Shown here piece after piece: positions 1 to 9,102 of a stretch of 64,000 nucleotides of DNA. The stretch comes from Deinococcus multiflagellatus (GTDB taxonomy: Bacteria > Deinococcota > Deinococci > Deinococcales > Deinococcaceae), in NCBI RefSeq assembly GCF_020166415.1, contig NZ_JAIQXV010000001.1:62001-126000 (forward strand), written 5' to 3'. The position numbers and the translations under genes were made by a program. Each line of letters opens with the position of its first letter. The stretch's first letter is position 1. A model generated the notes under the pieces. The model was given only the letters and a program-made list of their open reading frames with translations, made no database searches and was not told the DNA's origin.

Positions 1-243
1 GCTGTTTTCTGGAAGTGGTGGTGTGGGCAGGCTTTGCCGGCCAGCGAGAAAGGTTCGCCACGCCCTTGAACCAGCAGTGCGGACAGTGTTCAACCATCGA
101 GGAGCCCACGGGAGAAACGTCGTCTGGGACGCTTACGCCCATCTACTGCGCCGCTTTTCAAGCTCCGACCGCTGCCCCGCAGCTCTGCGAGTTCCCCACA
201 AGGGGCGGGAAAACAGCGTGTTTGTCGGGCTGTCCTCTGCAGA
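1..243. other. Left-edge non-coding stretch
   Basis: I see no gene here. The short open frames have no family resemblance and no credible start signal. A segment near 165-215 resembles the dispersed repeats at 11.5 kb (shared CTCTGCGAGT core), so this may be repeat-derived spacer. Confidence 0.4.
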
Positions 244-267
244 ATGCTGCACCTGTCCGCTGTTAAA

Positions 268-301
268 AGCGCGCGCTGGGGCCTAGACCCCAGCGCGCGC
301 T
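268..301 (-). terminator. Rho-independent terminator of rpsT
   Basis: A perfect inverted repeat (arms of about 15 bp, AGCGCGCGCTGGGG and its complement) lies just after the rpsT stop codon. On the minus strand it is followed by TTTTAA. Stem and tail fit an intrinsic terminator. Confidence 0.85.
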
Positions 302-315
302 CCTTCCTGCTTTCC

Positions 316-594
316 TTAGCCCTGCTGCGCGGCCTTGGCGCGGTTGATCGCCTTGGCCAGACGGCTCTTCTTGCGGGCGGCGGCGTTCTTGTGCAGGGTG
401 CTGCCCTTGGCGGCCTTGTCAATCAGGCTCTCGGCGCGGCTCTGCAGCGTGGCCAGGTCCTCGGCGCCGGTCTGGGCGGCGGCCACGGCCTTTTTGGTGA
501 AGGTCTTGATGGTGCTCTTGCGGCTGCGGTTCAGCAGGCGGCGCTTGAGGCTCTGGCGGTGACGTTTCTGGGCGGACTTGTGACGCAGGGCCAT
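316..594 (-). CDS. rpsT: 30S ribosomal protein S20
   Basis: 92-aa, strongly basic S20, which binds 16S rRNA in the small subunit. It begins [19 protein letters not shown] and keeps the family pattern ([30 protein letters not shown]). The ATG at 594 has an AGGAG site just upstream; the open frame runs further upstream but the extra residues are not S20. The gene stands alone between its own promoter (about 769-797) and a strong terminator. Its leader of about 165 nt would leave room for the translational self-control known for S20 in other bacteria, though I see no specific element. Confidence 0.95.
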   Translation of the reverse strand: MALRHKSAQKRHRQSLKRRLLNRSRKSTIKTFTKKAVAAAQTGAEDLATLQSRAESLIDKAAKGSTLHKNAAARKKSRLAKAINRAKAAQQG

Positions 595-768
595 GTGGAT
601 TCTCCTTGTTCTCCCGCCGCCGGTCTGGCGGTGCGGGGCGGTTCCTGCCCGCAGGCGGGAACGCGAGCGTCCGAGGGGCCCCGTAAAGCAGGGGCGGCTT
701 CGGCGCGCCGGGGCAGCGGGGCTGCTGGCCGGGCCACCCACCCCAAGCAGGCAGTGGGCAACCTCGTG

Positions 769-797
769 ACTATACCTGCCTTTGGCTGGAGGGGCAA
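769..797 (-). promoter_or_regulatory. rpsT promoter
   Basis: On the minus strand TTGCCC (792-797) and TATAGT (769-774) are separated by 17 bp, a good sigma-70-type promoter reading into rpsT. It faces the recX promoter, whose -10 lies at 802-807. Confidence 0.7.
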
Positions 798-814
798 GCG
801 GCATACTGCAGCAC

Positions 815-1402
815 ATGACGGGCCGATACCGCAGGGCACAGGGGCGCCGGGCGCCGGCACCCGGCACAGAGGGCGACGACGCCGCGCCGCGCGCCCCCCG
901 CCGCCCCTCCACCCCCGAAGAGCAGCGCGACGCCCTGCTGGCCTACGCCTTTCGCGCCCTGGGCCAGCGCGCCCTGAGCGCCCAGGAACTGCGCGCCCGC
1001 CTGGAGAAACGCAGCGACGACCCCGAACTGGTCGCCCTGGTGCTGGCCCGGGTGCAGGAACTGGGCTACCAGGACGACACCCAGGTGGCCCGCGCCGAGA
1101 ACACCCGCCGGGGCGTGGGCGCCATGCGGGTGCGCCAGACCCTCAAGCGCCGGGGCCTGGACGACGACCTGATTCAGGACACCCTGCAGACCCGCGACTC
1201 TGCGCGTGAAGCCGAGGAAGTGGCGGCCCTGCTGGAGCGCCGCTGGTCCTCGTTTGCCCGGAAGCGCGACCCCCAGGCCAGCGCCTTTGCCTTTCTGGCC
1301 CGGCGCGGGTATCCCGGCAGCGTGATCTGGCCCGCTATCCGCGCCTTCGTGGCCAATCAGGGCGAGGAGCCCGAGTGGAACGGGGAAGAGGACGAGGGCT
1401 GA
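815..1402 (+). CDS. recX: RecX-family regulatory protein
   Basis: 195-aa RecX-type protein, a family that binds RecA filaments and modulates recombination and the SOS response. Helical repeats are visible: [23 protein letters not shown], then a [13 protein letters not shown] segment, then [15 protein letters not shown], the usual RecX repeat style. I chose the ATG at 815, not the upstream frame start at 782. A CATACT -10 at 802-807 lies 7 nt before it with no ribosome site, a leaderless arrangement. recA is not adjacent. Confidence 0.85.
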   Translation: MTGRYRRAQGRRAPAPGTEGDDAAPRAPRRPSTPEEQRDALLAYAFRALGQRALSAQELRARLEKRSDDPELVALVLARVQELGYQDDTQVARAENTRRGVGAMRVRQTLKRRGLDDDLIQDTLQTRDSAREAEEVAALLERRWSSFARKRDPQASAFAFLARRGYPGSVIWPAIRAFVANQGEEPEWNGEEDEG

Positions 1403-1658
1403 AGATCTGGAAGAGGGAAGTCGGCCAGCCGTCCGGGCACGGCGCGGTGGTGGGCATTGGCAGGAGAGTAAAGCTTGCTGGAATGCGCTGCCCATGTCTT
1501 TCCTGCGTCGCTCCCTGAGTCCTCTTCGGTCGCGGCGCAGACCTGCCAGAAAAAGGGCATCGCTCTGAGCATGGTCTCCCGCCGGCCGCCTCAAGTGCCC
1601 GGACCTTCACTCAACAGGACCGCCAAAACAGGATTTTCCCAATGTCGTACGGAACTTA

Positions 1659-1779
1659 GAGCAGTTGACATGAAGATGATGTTGGTTCTCGACCCTCGCC
1701 CCTCGTGGGACTCGCAGAGCTGCGCCGCAGAGAGGGCCTCGCGCAGCGAGGGGTGAGGGGGTTCTTTGGTCAATCGCTC
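1659..1779 (-). repeat. TA-flanked MITE-like repeat, copy 1
   Basis: A 121-bp non-coding unit with imperfect terminal inverted repeats (GAGCAGTTGACA at one end, GAGCGATTGACC at the other), flanked on both sides by TA. The same unit lies in opposite orientation at 52051-52162. Its right-hand TA is also the target of the IS630 element that follows. Confidence 0.75.
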
Positions 1780-1781
1780 TA

Positions 1782-2957
1782 GTGCATGACCACAAGCATG
1801 AGAATAGCTATTCTTGAGTGGGGTAATGCCGCCGGAGCTTTTGTCGCGCTGAAGTCGTCGAGAACTGCCAGTCGACCTTGATCGACCGGGCGTTGCGGTC
1901 GGTTTCCCACGCGTGCAGTTCACGCGCCACGGCTTCTTTGCTGGGCAGGCGTTGGCCCAGACACTGTCGCTGCAGCGCCGACCACTCGAGTTCGGCCATG
2001 TTGAGCCAACTGGCGTGTTTGGGCGTGTAGATCCACTCGAATCGTCGGGTCAGGCGGCGCGCTTCTTCCGCTGGCAGGTGCTGATACAGCGCCGCCGGCG
2101 TATGGGTCGAGAGTTGATCGAGCACCAGACGGATCTGTGCAGCGTTTGGATAGCGCAGCTCCAGTGCCTGGAGCTGCGCCGCGAAGTCGGCGTTCCCCCT
2201 GCGGTCAGTGACCGTCACCGTACGTTGACCTGTCAGCGGTTCGAACGCCACGAAGAAATTCACCGTGCCACAGCGCTTGTATTCATGATCAACCCGTGCC
2301 GGGGTCCCCGGCACGGGTGGCAATGGATCGCGCACATGGTCGAGCAGCTGGTAGGACTTTTCGTCGAAGCAGATCACCGGCCGATCAGCGTCATATGGCT
2401 GAGCATAAGTATCCAGGACAGCTTCCATGCGCCAGACAAAGTCGGCGCCTACCTGGGCGACACACCCACTCTGAACCTGCCACGGTTTGAGCGCGTTTTT
2501 TTCAGCGTGCGCCGCACGGTTTCGTCACTGATGCGGTCTACGACGCCCAGTGTCACGAGGCGGTCGGCGAGAAGCTGCATGGTCCACGTCTCGCGTCCCT
2601 CCGGTTTTGAGCACACCTCGGCGATCAGGATGGCCGTCTGCTGGGCGTCCAGTTTCGGGGGTTGTTTGGGTCTTGCTTTCTCGTACAGGGCGGCCTGGAG
2701 GCCGCCTTCAACGTATTTCTTGCGGATGGACGCGACGGTGGCAGGCCTGACGCCCTGTCGCTGAGCGACTTCACGATCTAGGAACCCCTGATCGCTCAGC
2801 AAGAGCAATCGTGCGCGGGTCATAACCCGCGCACTGTGCACGCCTTTTCGGGTCATGTCGGTCAACTGTTGCCGCTCGTCCTCGCTCAGCTGCACGACCC
2901 ACTGCTTGATGCGTCCCATTCCTCATGTTAACGCCCCTCATGCCTGTGGTCATGCAC
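1782..2957 (-). mobile_element. IS630-family insertion sequence, complete
   Basis: 1176-bp element with 21-bp terminal inverted repeats matching at 20 positions (GTGCATGACCACA[A/G]GCATGAG, at 1782-1802 and, inverted, 2937-2957). TA lies immediately outside each end (1780-1781 and 2958-2959), the target duplication expected for IS630/Tc1-mariner relatives. It carries one transposase in two overlapping frames. Both ends and the target duplication are intact, so the insertion looks recent and potentially active. Confidence 0.92.
1808..2919 (-). CDS. IS630-family transposase made by -1 frameshift
   Basis: The first frame (2919 to 2449, 156 aa) holds the helix-turn-helix half (DREVAQRQGVRPATVASIRKKYVEGG). 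The second frame, clearly coding from about codon 2428 to 1808, holds the DDE half: D in CFDEKSYQ, D in LVLDQLSTHTP, E in KHASWLNMAELEW. The frames join at seven A residues on the minus strand (plus-strand T7, 2496-2502). A -1 shift there reads on as LKKNALKPWQVQ, the family sequence, giving about 370 aa. Without it the first frame ends after SPR. Programmed slippage is common in IS630 elements, so I treat this as an intact transposase. Confidence 0.88.
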
Positions 2958-2959
2958 TA

Positions 2960-3085
2960 GGTGAGCGAAGGCAAGGGGTGAGCGGCCTCGCAGAAGCTGC
3001 AACACAGCGCGAACAAGAGGAAAGGTGGGGCGACGGCGATGAAAAAGCACCCGCGCGCTCTCCCCAAACCGCTTTGAGATCAGCG
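2960..3085 (-). repeat. Dispersed repeat family C, copy 1
   Basis: Read on the minus strand, this stretch aligns with 26299-26427 and 59400-59575. Shared pieces include a CAAAGC-GTGGGGAGAGC block, an ATCGCCG block and CGAG-CCGCTCACCCCTT. No coding potential is evident. Confidence 0.6.
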
Positions 3086-3164
3086 TCGTCCTGCATCGGC
3101 GGTAAGCCCCCTGCATCCTGCCTCTGAGCCATCTGCCATCTGCTCCCCGCCCTCCACCCTTTGC

Positions 3165-3193
3165 TTGACACCCCCCCAGGGCGCGCGTAGACT
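3165..3193 (+). promoter_or_regulatory. tRNA-Pro promoter
   Basis: TTGACA (3165-3170), 17-bp spacer, TAGACT (3188-3193). This near-consensus promoter lies about 45 nt before the mature tRNA. Confidence 0.85.
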
Positions 3194-3235
3194 ACCCCCT
3201 GCCCTGCCGCCTGCGGCGCGGGTGTTGGTCGGACT

Positions 3236-3314
<79 letters not shown>

Positions 3315-3328
3315 GCTTAGGACCACGG

Positions 3329-3353
3329 CCCTCCCCAGCGCGGGAGGGTTTTT
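3329..3353 (+). terminator. Terminator after tRNA-Pro
   Basis: CCCTCCC (3329-3335) and GGGAGGG (3342-3348) form a stem with a 6-nt loop, followed by five T. It separates the tRNA from the phosphoesterase gene. Confidence 0.8.
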
Positions 3354-3371
3354 CTGTACCGGAGCCCCTGT

Positions 3372-4088
3372 ATGCGCGTATACGCCATTGCCGACCTGCA
3401 CCTGGCCTTTGTGACACCCAAACCCATGACGGTGTTTGGGCCGCAGTGGGCCGGGCATCCGCAGGCGATTTTTGACCACTGGCGCGAGGTGGTGCGCCCA
3501 CAGGATCTGGTGCTGCTGCCGGGCGACCTGTCGTGGGCCATGCGGCTGCCCGAAGCGATGCAGGACCTCGCGCCCGTGGCGGCGCTGCCGGGCACCAAGG
3601 TGCTGCTGCGCGGCAACCACGATTACTGGTGGCCCACGGCCAGCAAGCTGCGCGCCGCCCTGCCCCCGGGCATGCTGGCCGTGGTGAACGACGCCGTGCG
3701 CGTGGGCAACGTGGTGGTGTGCGGCACGCGCGGCTGGCTGACCCCCGGCCACGAGCCCTTGCCCGCCGATGACGTGCGGCTGCTGGAGCGCGAGGCCGAG
3801 CGCCTGACCCTGAGTGTGAAGGCCGCCCAGGCCCTGCGCCAGCCCGGCGACCACCTGCTGCTGATGCTGCACTACCCGCCCGCCACGCCGCCCTACCTGC
3901 CCAACCCGCTGACCCGGGTGATTGAGGCGGCGCAGCCCGAACTGATCGTGTACGGCCACCTGCACGGCGTGCCCCCCGAACGGGTCATGCGCCATGTGGG
4001 CGGCATTCCCGCGCATCTGGTGGCCGCCGACGGCCTGAAATTCGTGCCCAGGCTGCTGCTGGACACAGCCGCCGAGCCGCTGCTCTAA
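3372..4088 (+). CDS. Metallophosphoesterase, calcineurin-like
   Basis: 238-aa cytoplasmic protein with the metal-binding signature of the family in order: DLH near residue 8 (IADLHLAF), GDLSWAM near 53, [10 protein letters not shown] near 78, and GHLHG near 195. These residues bind two metal ions and cleave phosphomono- or diesters. No signal peptide is visible. The ATG at 3372 has GGAG 7 nt upstream. The gene stands alone behind the tRNA terminator, so context does not point to a substrate; close homologues are usually annotated only as phosphoesterases. Confidence 0.85.
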   Translation: MRVYAIADLHLAFVTPKPMTVFGPQWAGHPQAIFDHWREVVRPQDLVLLPGDLSWAMRLPEAMQDLAPVAALPGTKVLLRGNHDYWWPTASKLRAALPPGMLAVVNDAVRVGNVVVCGTRGWLTPGHEPLPADDVRLLEREAERLTLSVKAAQALRQPGDHLLLMLHYPPATPPYLPNPLTRVIEAAQPELIVYGHLHGVPPERVMRHVGGIPAHLVAADGLKFVPRLLLDTAAEPLL

Positions 4089-4214
4089 ACGGGCGCGCGC
4101 AGGCCATTCATCCCCTTAGATTCAGAACTCTGTGAGAGGGTGCCCCCTATCTTCAGCCTCTCAGACCCATCCATACGCGGTGTGCAGAAGGGTCTCCTCC
4201 GGAGGTGAAGGTCA

Positions 4215-6644
4215 ATGTCGCTGCAGACGTCTTCTTTCCGCCCTGGGCCTGCGGCGTGCCTGGAGGTGGACCGCCTGAACGATGAGGCCGACGCTGTGCT
4301 GATGCTCTCCATGCAGCGGGCCCAGGACCTGGCGGCCCAGGCCCTGACCCTGGCCGAGCGCAGCGGCTATGAAGCCGGCGTGGCCCGCGCGCGCATGCTG
4401 ATTGGCTACGGCCACTTTTACCTCGCCAACTACGCCGAAGCCTGCGCGGCCTTTCAGGAGAGTGCGGCGCTGGCGGCCCGGCTGGGCCTGACCGCCATTG
4501 AGGCGCGCAACCTCAACGGGCTGGCGATCACCCTGGTGAAAACCGGGCAACTGGGCGAGGCCCTGGAATACCACCTGCGCTGCCTGCAGATGGTGCAGGG
4601 CATTGGCGACCGGGTGGGGCAGGGGCGCACGCTGAACAACATTGGCAACCTGTACCTGGACCTGCGCGATTACGCCACGGCGCTGCCCTACCACCTTGAG
4701 GCCCTGCACTTGGCCCGGCAGATTGACCACCCCATCCTGATCTCTAGCGCCTCTATCAACGCGGCGCTGGATTACCACGAACTGGGGCGCTTTGAGGAGG
4801 CCCTGGCCCTCAACGAAGCCACCCTGGCCCGCGCCCGCGAGGCGGGGTACCGGCAGCACGAGTTTCTGCTGCTGGCCAACATGGCCGCCAATCTGCTGGC
4901 CCTGGGCCGCCTGGACGAGGCCATGACCCACGCCGAGGCCGCCACGCGGGGCTCTGATGAACTGGGGGACCGCGAGAATCTGTGTGACGTGCTGGTCACC
5001 CAGGGCCGCGTGCTGGCGCGCCGGGGCGAACTGGACAGCGCGCGGGCGGTGCTGGAACGGGCCCTGGCCCTGGCCGACGAGTTGCGGCTGACCCTACGGC
5101 AGGCCGAGGCCAACCTGCACCTGTCTGGGGTCCTTGAAGCCCAGGGCCTGTACCGCGAGGCCCTGCACCACGCCCGCCGCGCCGCCACTGCCGAGCAGGC
5201 CCTGATGGCCGATGTGCTCAGCCGCCGCACCCAGGTGCTGGCCACGCAGCTGAAGGTGGAGCGCCTGGAACACCGCGCCGCACAGGAACAACTGCGCAAC
5301 CAGGAACTGTCCAGCGCCAATGCCGCGCTGCAGCAGGCCCAGGAGCGGCTGGCCTACCAGGCCCAGCACGACGCGCTGACCGGGCTGCTGAACCGCGCGG
5401 CCTTTGAAAGTCACCTGCAGGAAGCGGTGCAGGGCGGTCAGCCGCTGGGCGTGCTGTTCATTGACCTGGACCACTTCAAGCAGGTGAACGACACCCTGGG
5501 GCACGCGGTGGGCGACCAGCTGCTCATTCAGGTGGCCGAGCGGCTGCGGCGCTCCGTGCGCGAGGGCGATCTGGTGGCGCGGCAGGGCGGCGACGAATTC
5601 ACCGTGCTGCTGCGCCGGGTGCGGGCCCACGAGGAAGCCGAGTCGGCCGCCGGGCGCATTCTGGCGGCCCTCAGTCAGCCCATGGTGCTGGCTGGGCGCG
5701 AACTGACGGTCACGGCGTCCATTGGGGTGGCCCTGTCGCCCGAAGACGGCACCGACGTGACCACCCTGCAGAAAAACGCCGACCTCGCCATGTACCTCGC
5801 CAAGCGCGAGCGCCACGCGGTGCGCCGCTTTCAGGCGGATCTGGGTGCGGCGGCTCTGGAGCGGCTGGAACTGGAACAGGCCCTGCGCGTGGGCATTGAC
5901 CGGGATGAACTGCGGCTGCACTACCAGCCCATCGTGGAGGCGGGGTCGCTGCGGCTGGTGGCGCTCGAAGCCCTGGTGCGCTGGCAGCACCCGGCTCTGG
6001 GGTTGCTGCCGCCGGGGCGCTTCATTCCGGTGGCCGAGGCCAGCGACCTGATCGTGCGCCTAGGCGAGTGGGTGCTGCGCGAGGCCTGCCGCCAGCTGCG
6101 CGAGTGGCGCGCGGCGTGGCCGGAGTTGTGCCTGAGCGTGAACGTGGCCCCGCGCCAGTTTGCCCAGCCGGGCTTTGCCGCTGGCGTGTGCGCCCTGCTG
6201 GCCGAATATGGCCTGAGCCAGGAGGCCCTGATTCTGGAAGTCACGGAAGGCGCTGTGATGGACGAGGCCGGCACCCCCCACGAGGCGGCCATGAGTGGCA
6301 CCGGGCTGAACCTCGCGCTGGACGATTTTGGCACCGGCTATTCCAGCATCAGCCGGCTGCACCGCCTGCCCGCGCAGTGGCTCAAGATGGACCGCTCGCT
6401 GATTCAGGACCAGGGTGAAACACCGGGGGGGCGCTCTTCACGGCCCATCGTGCGCGCGCTGATCACCTTTGCCCACGAAGCGGGCCTGAAAGTGGTGGCC
6501 GAGGGGGTCGAAACCGCCGAGCAGCTGCACGAACTGCAAGCCTGGGGCTGTGACCTGATCCAGGGGTATCTGATCGCCCGCCCCACGCCGCCGGACGCCC
6601 TGGACCTGCACGCTTTGTTTCACCCGGCGCCCCCTACACGCTGA
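4215..6644 (+). CDS. TPR-GGDEF-EAL cyclic-di-GMP turnover protein
   Basis: 809-aa soluble protein. Residues 1-360 are tetratricopeptide-like helical repeats (LGEALEYHLRCLQM, YATALPYHLEALHLA, FEEALALNEATLA). A GGDEF domain follows, with intact GGDEF near residue 457 and an RxxD inhibitory site (REGD) five residues before it. Last is an EAL domain with EALVRW near 584, DDFGTGYSS near 701, and the AEGVET and QGY elements. Both cyclase and phosphodiesterase sites look complete, so the net activity cannot be read from sequence. There is no membrane segment; the TPR part probably senses a partner. GGAGGTGAA precedes the ATG. Convergent with the LuxR-type gene. Confidence 0.9.
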   Translation: MSLQTSSFRPGPAACLEVDRLNDEADAVLMLSMQRAQDLAAQALTLAERSGYEAGVARARMLIGYGHFYLANYAEACAAFQESAALAARLGLTAIEARNLNGLAITLVKTGQLGEALEYHLRCLQMVQGIGDRVGQGRTLNNIGNLYLDLRDYATALPYHLEALHLARQIDHPILISSASINAALDYHELGRFEEALALNEATLARAREAGYRQHEFLLLANMAANLLALGRLDEAMTHAEAATRGSDELGDRENLCDVLVTQGRVLARRGELDSARAVLERALALADELRLTLRQAEANLHLSGVLEAQGLYREALHHARRAATAEQALMADVLSRRTQVLATQLKVERLEHRAAQEQLRNQELSSANAALQQAQERLAYQAQHDALTGLLNRAAFESHLQEAVQGGQPLGVLFIDLDHFKQVNDTLGHAVGDQLLIQVAERLRRSVREGDLVARQGGDEFTVLLRRVRAHEEAESAAGRILAALSQPMVLAGRELTVTASIGVALSPEDGTDVTTLQKNADLAMYLAKRERHAVRRFQADLGAAALERLELEQALRVGIDRDELRLHYQPIVEAGSLRLVALEALVRWQHPALGLLPPGRFIPVAEASDLIVRLGEWVLREACRQLREWRAAWPELCLSVNVAPRQFAQPGFAAGVCALLAEYGLSQEALILEVTEGAVMDEAGTPHEAAMSGTGLNLALDDFGTGYSSISRLHRLPAQWLKMDRSLIQDQGETPGGRSSRPIVRALITFAHEAGLKVVAEGVETAEQLHELQAWGCDLIQGYLIARPTPPDALDLHALFHPAPPTR

Positions 6645-7215
6645 GCAGCCCCAGCGCCACGCCCCGGGCCACCGCCCCGGCGCGGCTTTGCACGCCCAGC
6701 TTGCCAAAAACTGCCTGCACATGGAACTTCACGGTGCTCTCGCTGACCCCCAGTTCGCGGGCGGCGCGCTTGTTGCTGTAGCCCTCGGCCAGCAGGGCCA
6801 GCACGTCGTGTTCGCGCGGGGTCAGGGTGACGTCGGCGGGCAGGGGGTCGTCGTCTGCCGCTTCCGGGTGCAGGGTGCCGGGCGGCGCCACCACCAGCCC
6901 CGCCGCCGCGCCCAGCACGCCCGCCACCAGTTCGCCCGGCGTGGCGTCCAGGGGCAGGGCCGCCCAGCCGCCGCTCAGCACCTCGTGCAGCGTGCCCGCC
7001 CACGCGCGCGAGCCCAGCGCCACCACCGCCTGCCCGGCCAGCGCAGCGGCGTCGGGCAGCCAGCGGTCATCCACGATCAGCACGTCGGGGCCTTCGTCGC
7101 CAGCCGGCGGGTGCAGGCCGGCGCCCGCCAGAATGGCCTGCACGCCCGCCGCCAGCACGGCCGATTCCAGGGCCACCCCCACGGTGGGCAGGCCGAGCAC
7201 CCCGAGCGGTGTCAT
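6634..7215 (-). CDS. LuxR/NarL-type response regulator, degenerate receiver
   Basis: 193 aa. The C-terminal 65 residues are a LuxR-type helix-turn-helix (LTPREHDVLALLAEGYSNKRAARELGVSE then STVKFHV). The N-terminal part keeps a receiver-like strand (DVLIVDD) but lacks a clear phospho-acceptor aspartate and lysine pattern, so phosphorylation is doubtful. The start at 7215 has a TACCAT -10 at 7221-7226, only 5 nt away, a leaderless layout. Its end overlaps the end of the convergent GGDEF-EAL gene by 11 bp. No kinase is adjacent and the target is unknown. Confidence 0.8.
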   Translation of the reverse strand: MTPLGVLGLPTVGVALESAVLAAGVQAILAGAGLHPPAGDEGPDVLIVDDRWLPDAAALAGQAVVALGSRAWAGTLHEVLSGGWAALPLDATPGELVAGVLGAAAGLVVAPPGTLHPEAADDDPLPADVTLTPREHDVLALLAEGYSNKRAARELGVSESTVKFHVQAVFGKLGVQSRAGAVARGVALGLLSV

Positions 7216-7307
7216 GCCCGATGGTAGCCCGCCCGCCTGGCGCGCAGGTGGCTGGGGCGACCTGGGGGGGACAGGGGCGGCCCCCCTCAGGTCACGCGGC
7301 GCTTTGA

Positions 7308-8267
7308 TCAGCGTTCTCCCACCGTCACGGTCACGTCCTGTTCCTCGCCGGCGCGCAGCACCCTCAGGGTGACCGGCTGGCCCGCGCGGCCCCGTACCCG
7401 GCCCAGCAGTTCGCGCGGGTGGCGCATGGCCTCGCCGTCCAGGGCCAGCAGCACGTCGCCCACCCGCAGGCCCGCCGCCTCACCGGGGCTGCCCGCTTCC
7501 ACCTGCACCACCGTCAGGCCCAGGCGCCCGGCGCGGCGCGCCCAACCGCGTTCCCACGGGCCGCGCTCCCACGGGCCCCGGCCCCAGGGTCCCCGGGGCC
7601 CCCCACGCCCGCCCCGCTGCGGGCCGCTGGCGGGGGGGGCACCCTCACGCGGCGCCTCCTCGGGCCCCGGAAAATGCACCGGCTGGGTGGCCAGCCCCAG
7701 GTAACCGCGCGGCACGCGGCCGGTGCTGGCCAGCAGCGCGGCCACCTCCAGCGCGCGCTGGGCCGGCACCGCCAGCAGTTCGCCGCGCGAGACGCCCGCG
7801 TTCAGCACGCCTGCCAGCCCCCCGCCCGCCCCCAACAGCGCCCCACCACTAACGCCCCGGAAGGGCGCGGCGCCCGTGGGCAGCCAGCCTCCCCCGGGCT
7901 GGGGCAGGCGTTCCATGAAGCCCAGGGTGGCCTGCAGGCCGCTGCTGGGGCGGCCCACGGCCAGCAACAATTCGCCCACCCGCACCTCGGCGCCTGGGGC
8001 CAGGGCCGGGGCGTCCAGGCCCTCCACCCGCAGCAGCGCGAGGTCGGTGGAGGGGTCGCGGCCCGCCACCACCGCGCTCCGGCTCTGGCCGTCGGCGCCA
8101 AGTATGGTCACGTCGTCGGTGTGCAGCAGGTGGGCCACGGTCAGCACCTGCCCGGAGGCCACCACGGTTCCACTGACGGGGCGGGCGGCCAGCACGGTCA
8201 CCAGACTGGGGGCGGCGGCCTGAACAGCGTCGGCCAGGGCACTGGAAAGATCAGTCAGTAAGGTCAT
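7308..8267 (-). CDS. HtrA-like trypsin-fold protease with PDZ domain
   Basis: 319 aa. The protease part keeps the triad context: His in TVAHLL (about residue 46), Asp in STDLALLRV (about 73), Ser in GVSGGALLG (about 143; HtrA has GNSGGPL). A PDZ domain ends the protein (GSPGEAAGLRVGDVLLALDG). Between them is a low-complexity linker with repeated GPWERGPWERGW-type units. I see no signal peptide or membrane anchor, unusual for HtrA relatives, so it may act in the cytoplasm. Gly-Val replaces Gly-Asn before the serine, so activity is likely but not certain. Confidence 0.75.
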   Translation of the reverse strand: MTLLTDLSSALADAVQAAAPSLVTVLAARPVSGTVVASGQVLTVAHLLHTDDVTILGADGQSRSAVVAGRDPSTDLALLRVEGLDAPALAPGAEVRVGELLLAVGRPSSGLQATLGFMERLPQPGGGWLPTGAAPFRGVSGGALLGAGGGLAGVLNAGVSRGELLAVPAQRALEVAALLASTGRVPRGYLGLATQPVHFPGPEEAPREGAPPASGPQRGGRGGPRGPWGRGPWERGPWERGWARRAGRLGLTVVQVEAGSPGEAAGLRVGDVLLALDGEAMRHPRELLGRVRGRAGQPVTLRVLRAGEEQDVTVTVGER

Positions 8268-8397
8268 GTTGCTATGGTGCGCCGCGCGCCGCGAGAAAGC
8301 GCCCTCCGAGCGGCCAGCCCGGTCCCCTGGCCGAATGGGGGGGCCGAATGGAGGGGGGCACGGGCCCCCTGCACTGTGCTCCCCCTATGCTGCCCGT

Positions 8398-8781
8398 GTG
8401 TCTCAGACCCTGCTGACCCTGCCCGGCGAATACGCCGTTTCGCAACTGCTCCCTGGCGCGGCGGTGCCCACCTGGGCCACCACGGGCGAGGTCTGGTGCG
8501 TGATGTCGGCCCCCGATGAACTGTCGGTGGTGTGCGCCGCTGCCCAGGTGCCGGACGGCGTCCGCACCCAGCGCGGCTGGCGGGTGCTGAAACTGGTGGG
8601 CCCCTTCGAGTTCACCCTGACCGGCATTCTGGCCAGTGTGCTGAACCCCCTGCGCGACGCGGACGTGGGGATTTTCGCCCTCTCTACCTACAACACCGAT
8701 TACGTGCTGGTCGCAGCGGCGGACCTGCCCCGCGCCGAGGCCGCCCTGCGCGCCGCTGGTCACGAAGTGCGCCCGGGGTGA
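8398..8781 (+). CDS. ACT-domain protein (CASTOR-like ACT_7 type)
   Basis: 127 aa. The C-terminal half, from KLVGPFEFTLTGILASVLNPL to the STYNTDYVLV segment, is the signature of the CASTOR-type ACT domain, a small amino-acid-binding fold. The stand-alone bacterial proteins have no settled function. I start it at GTG 8398: TATGCT at 8386-8391 lies 6 nt upstream without a Shine-Dalgarno. The upstream extension of the frame is unlike the family. Confidence 0.8.
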   Translation: MSQTLLTLPGEYAVSQLLPGAAVPTWATTGEVWCVMSAPDELSVVCAAAQVPDGVRTQRGWRVLKLVGPFEFTLTGILASVLNPLRDADVGIFALSTYNTDYVLVAAADLPRAEAALRAAGHEVRPG

Positions 8782-9102
8782 TCTGGGTGACGCCCACAGG
8801 CAGGAAGAGACGCGGCCTGCCAGCTCCAGGTTGAAGGCCCTTTCTCTCCTCCAGTTGGCTTGAATCGCCTGGGCCAGTCACGGGTTGGCTCGGGAGGCGG
8901 AGGCTCTGCAGAGGGGTCATCCAGCTGCTGACCCCACGCCCTCTGGGACCGGCCGCGCGCAGGCCGACACGACTCTGCGTGCCCTTTGACGCCCCAGGAC
9001 AGCGGGAAAAAAGCGGGTCCTCAGTCAAGGCGTGGGCCAGCCACTGCGGGTCCGGGGGCTGGGCCCGCCGACAGAAGCCGGCCGCCCTGTACCCTGCGGG
9101 GC
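8782..9102. other. Intergenic stretch
   Basis: About 320 bp between the ACT gene and the deacetylase-like gene. I find no convincing gene, RNA or repeat. The only clear element is the TACCCT hexamer at its right end (9090-9095) that serves the next gene. Confidence 0.5.
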
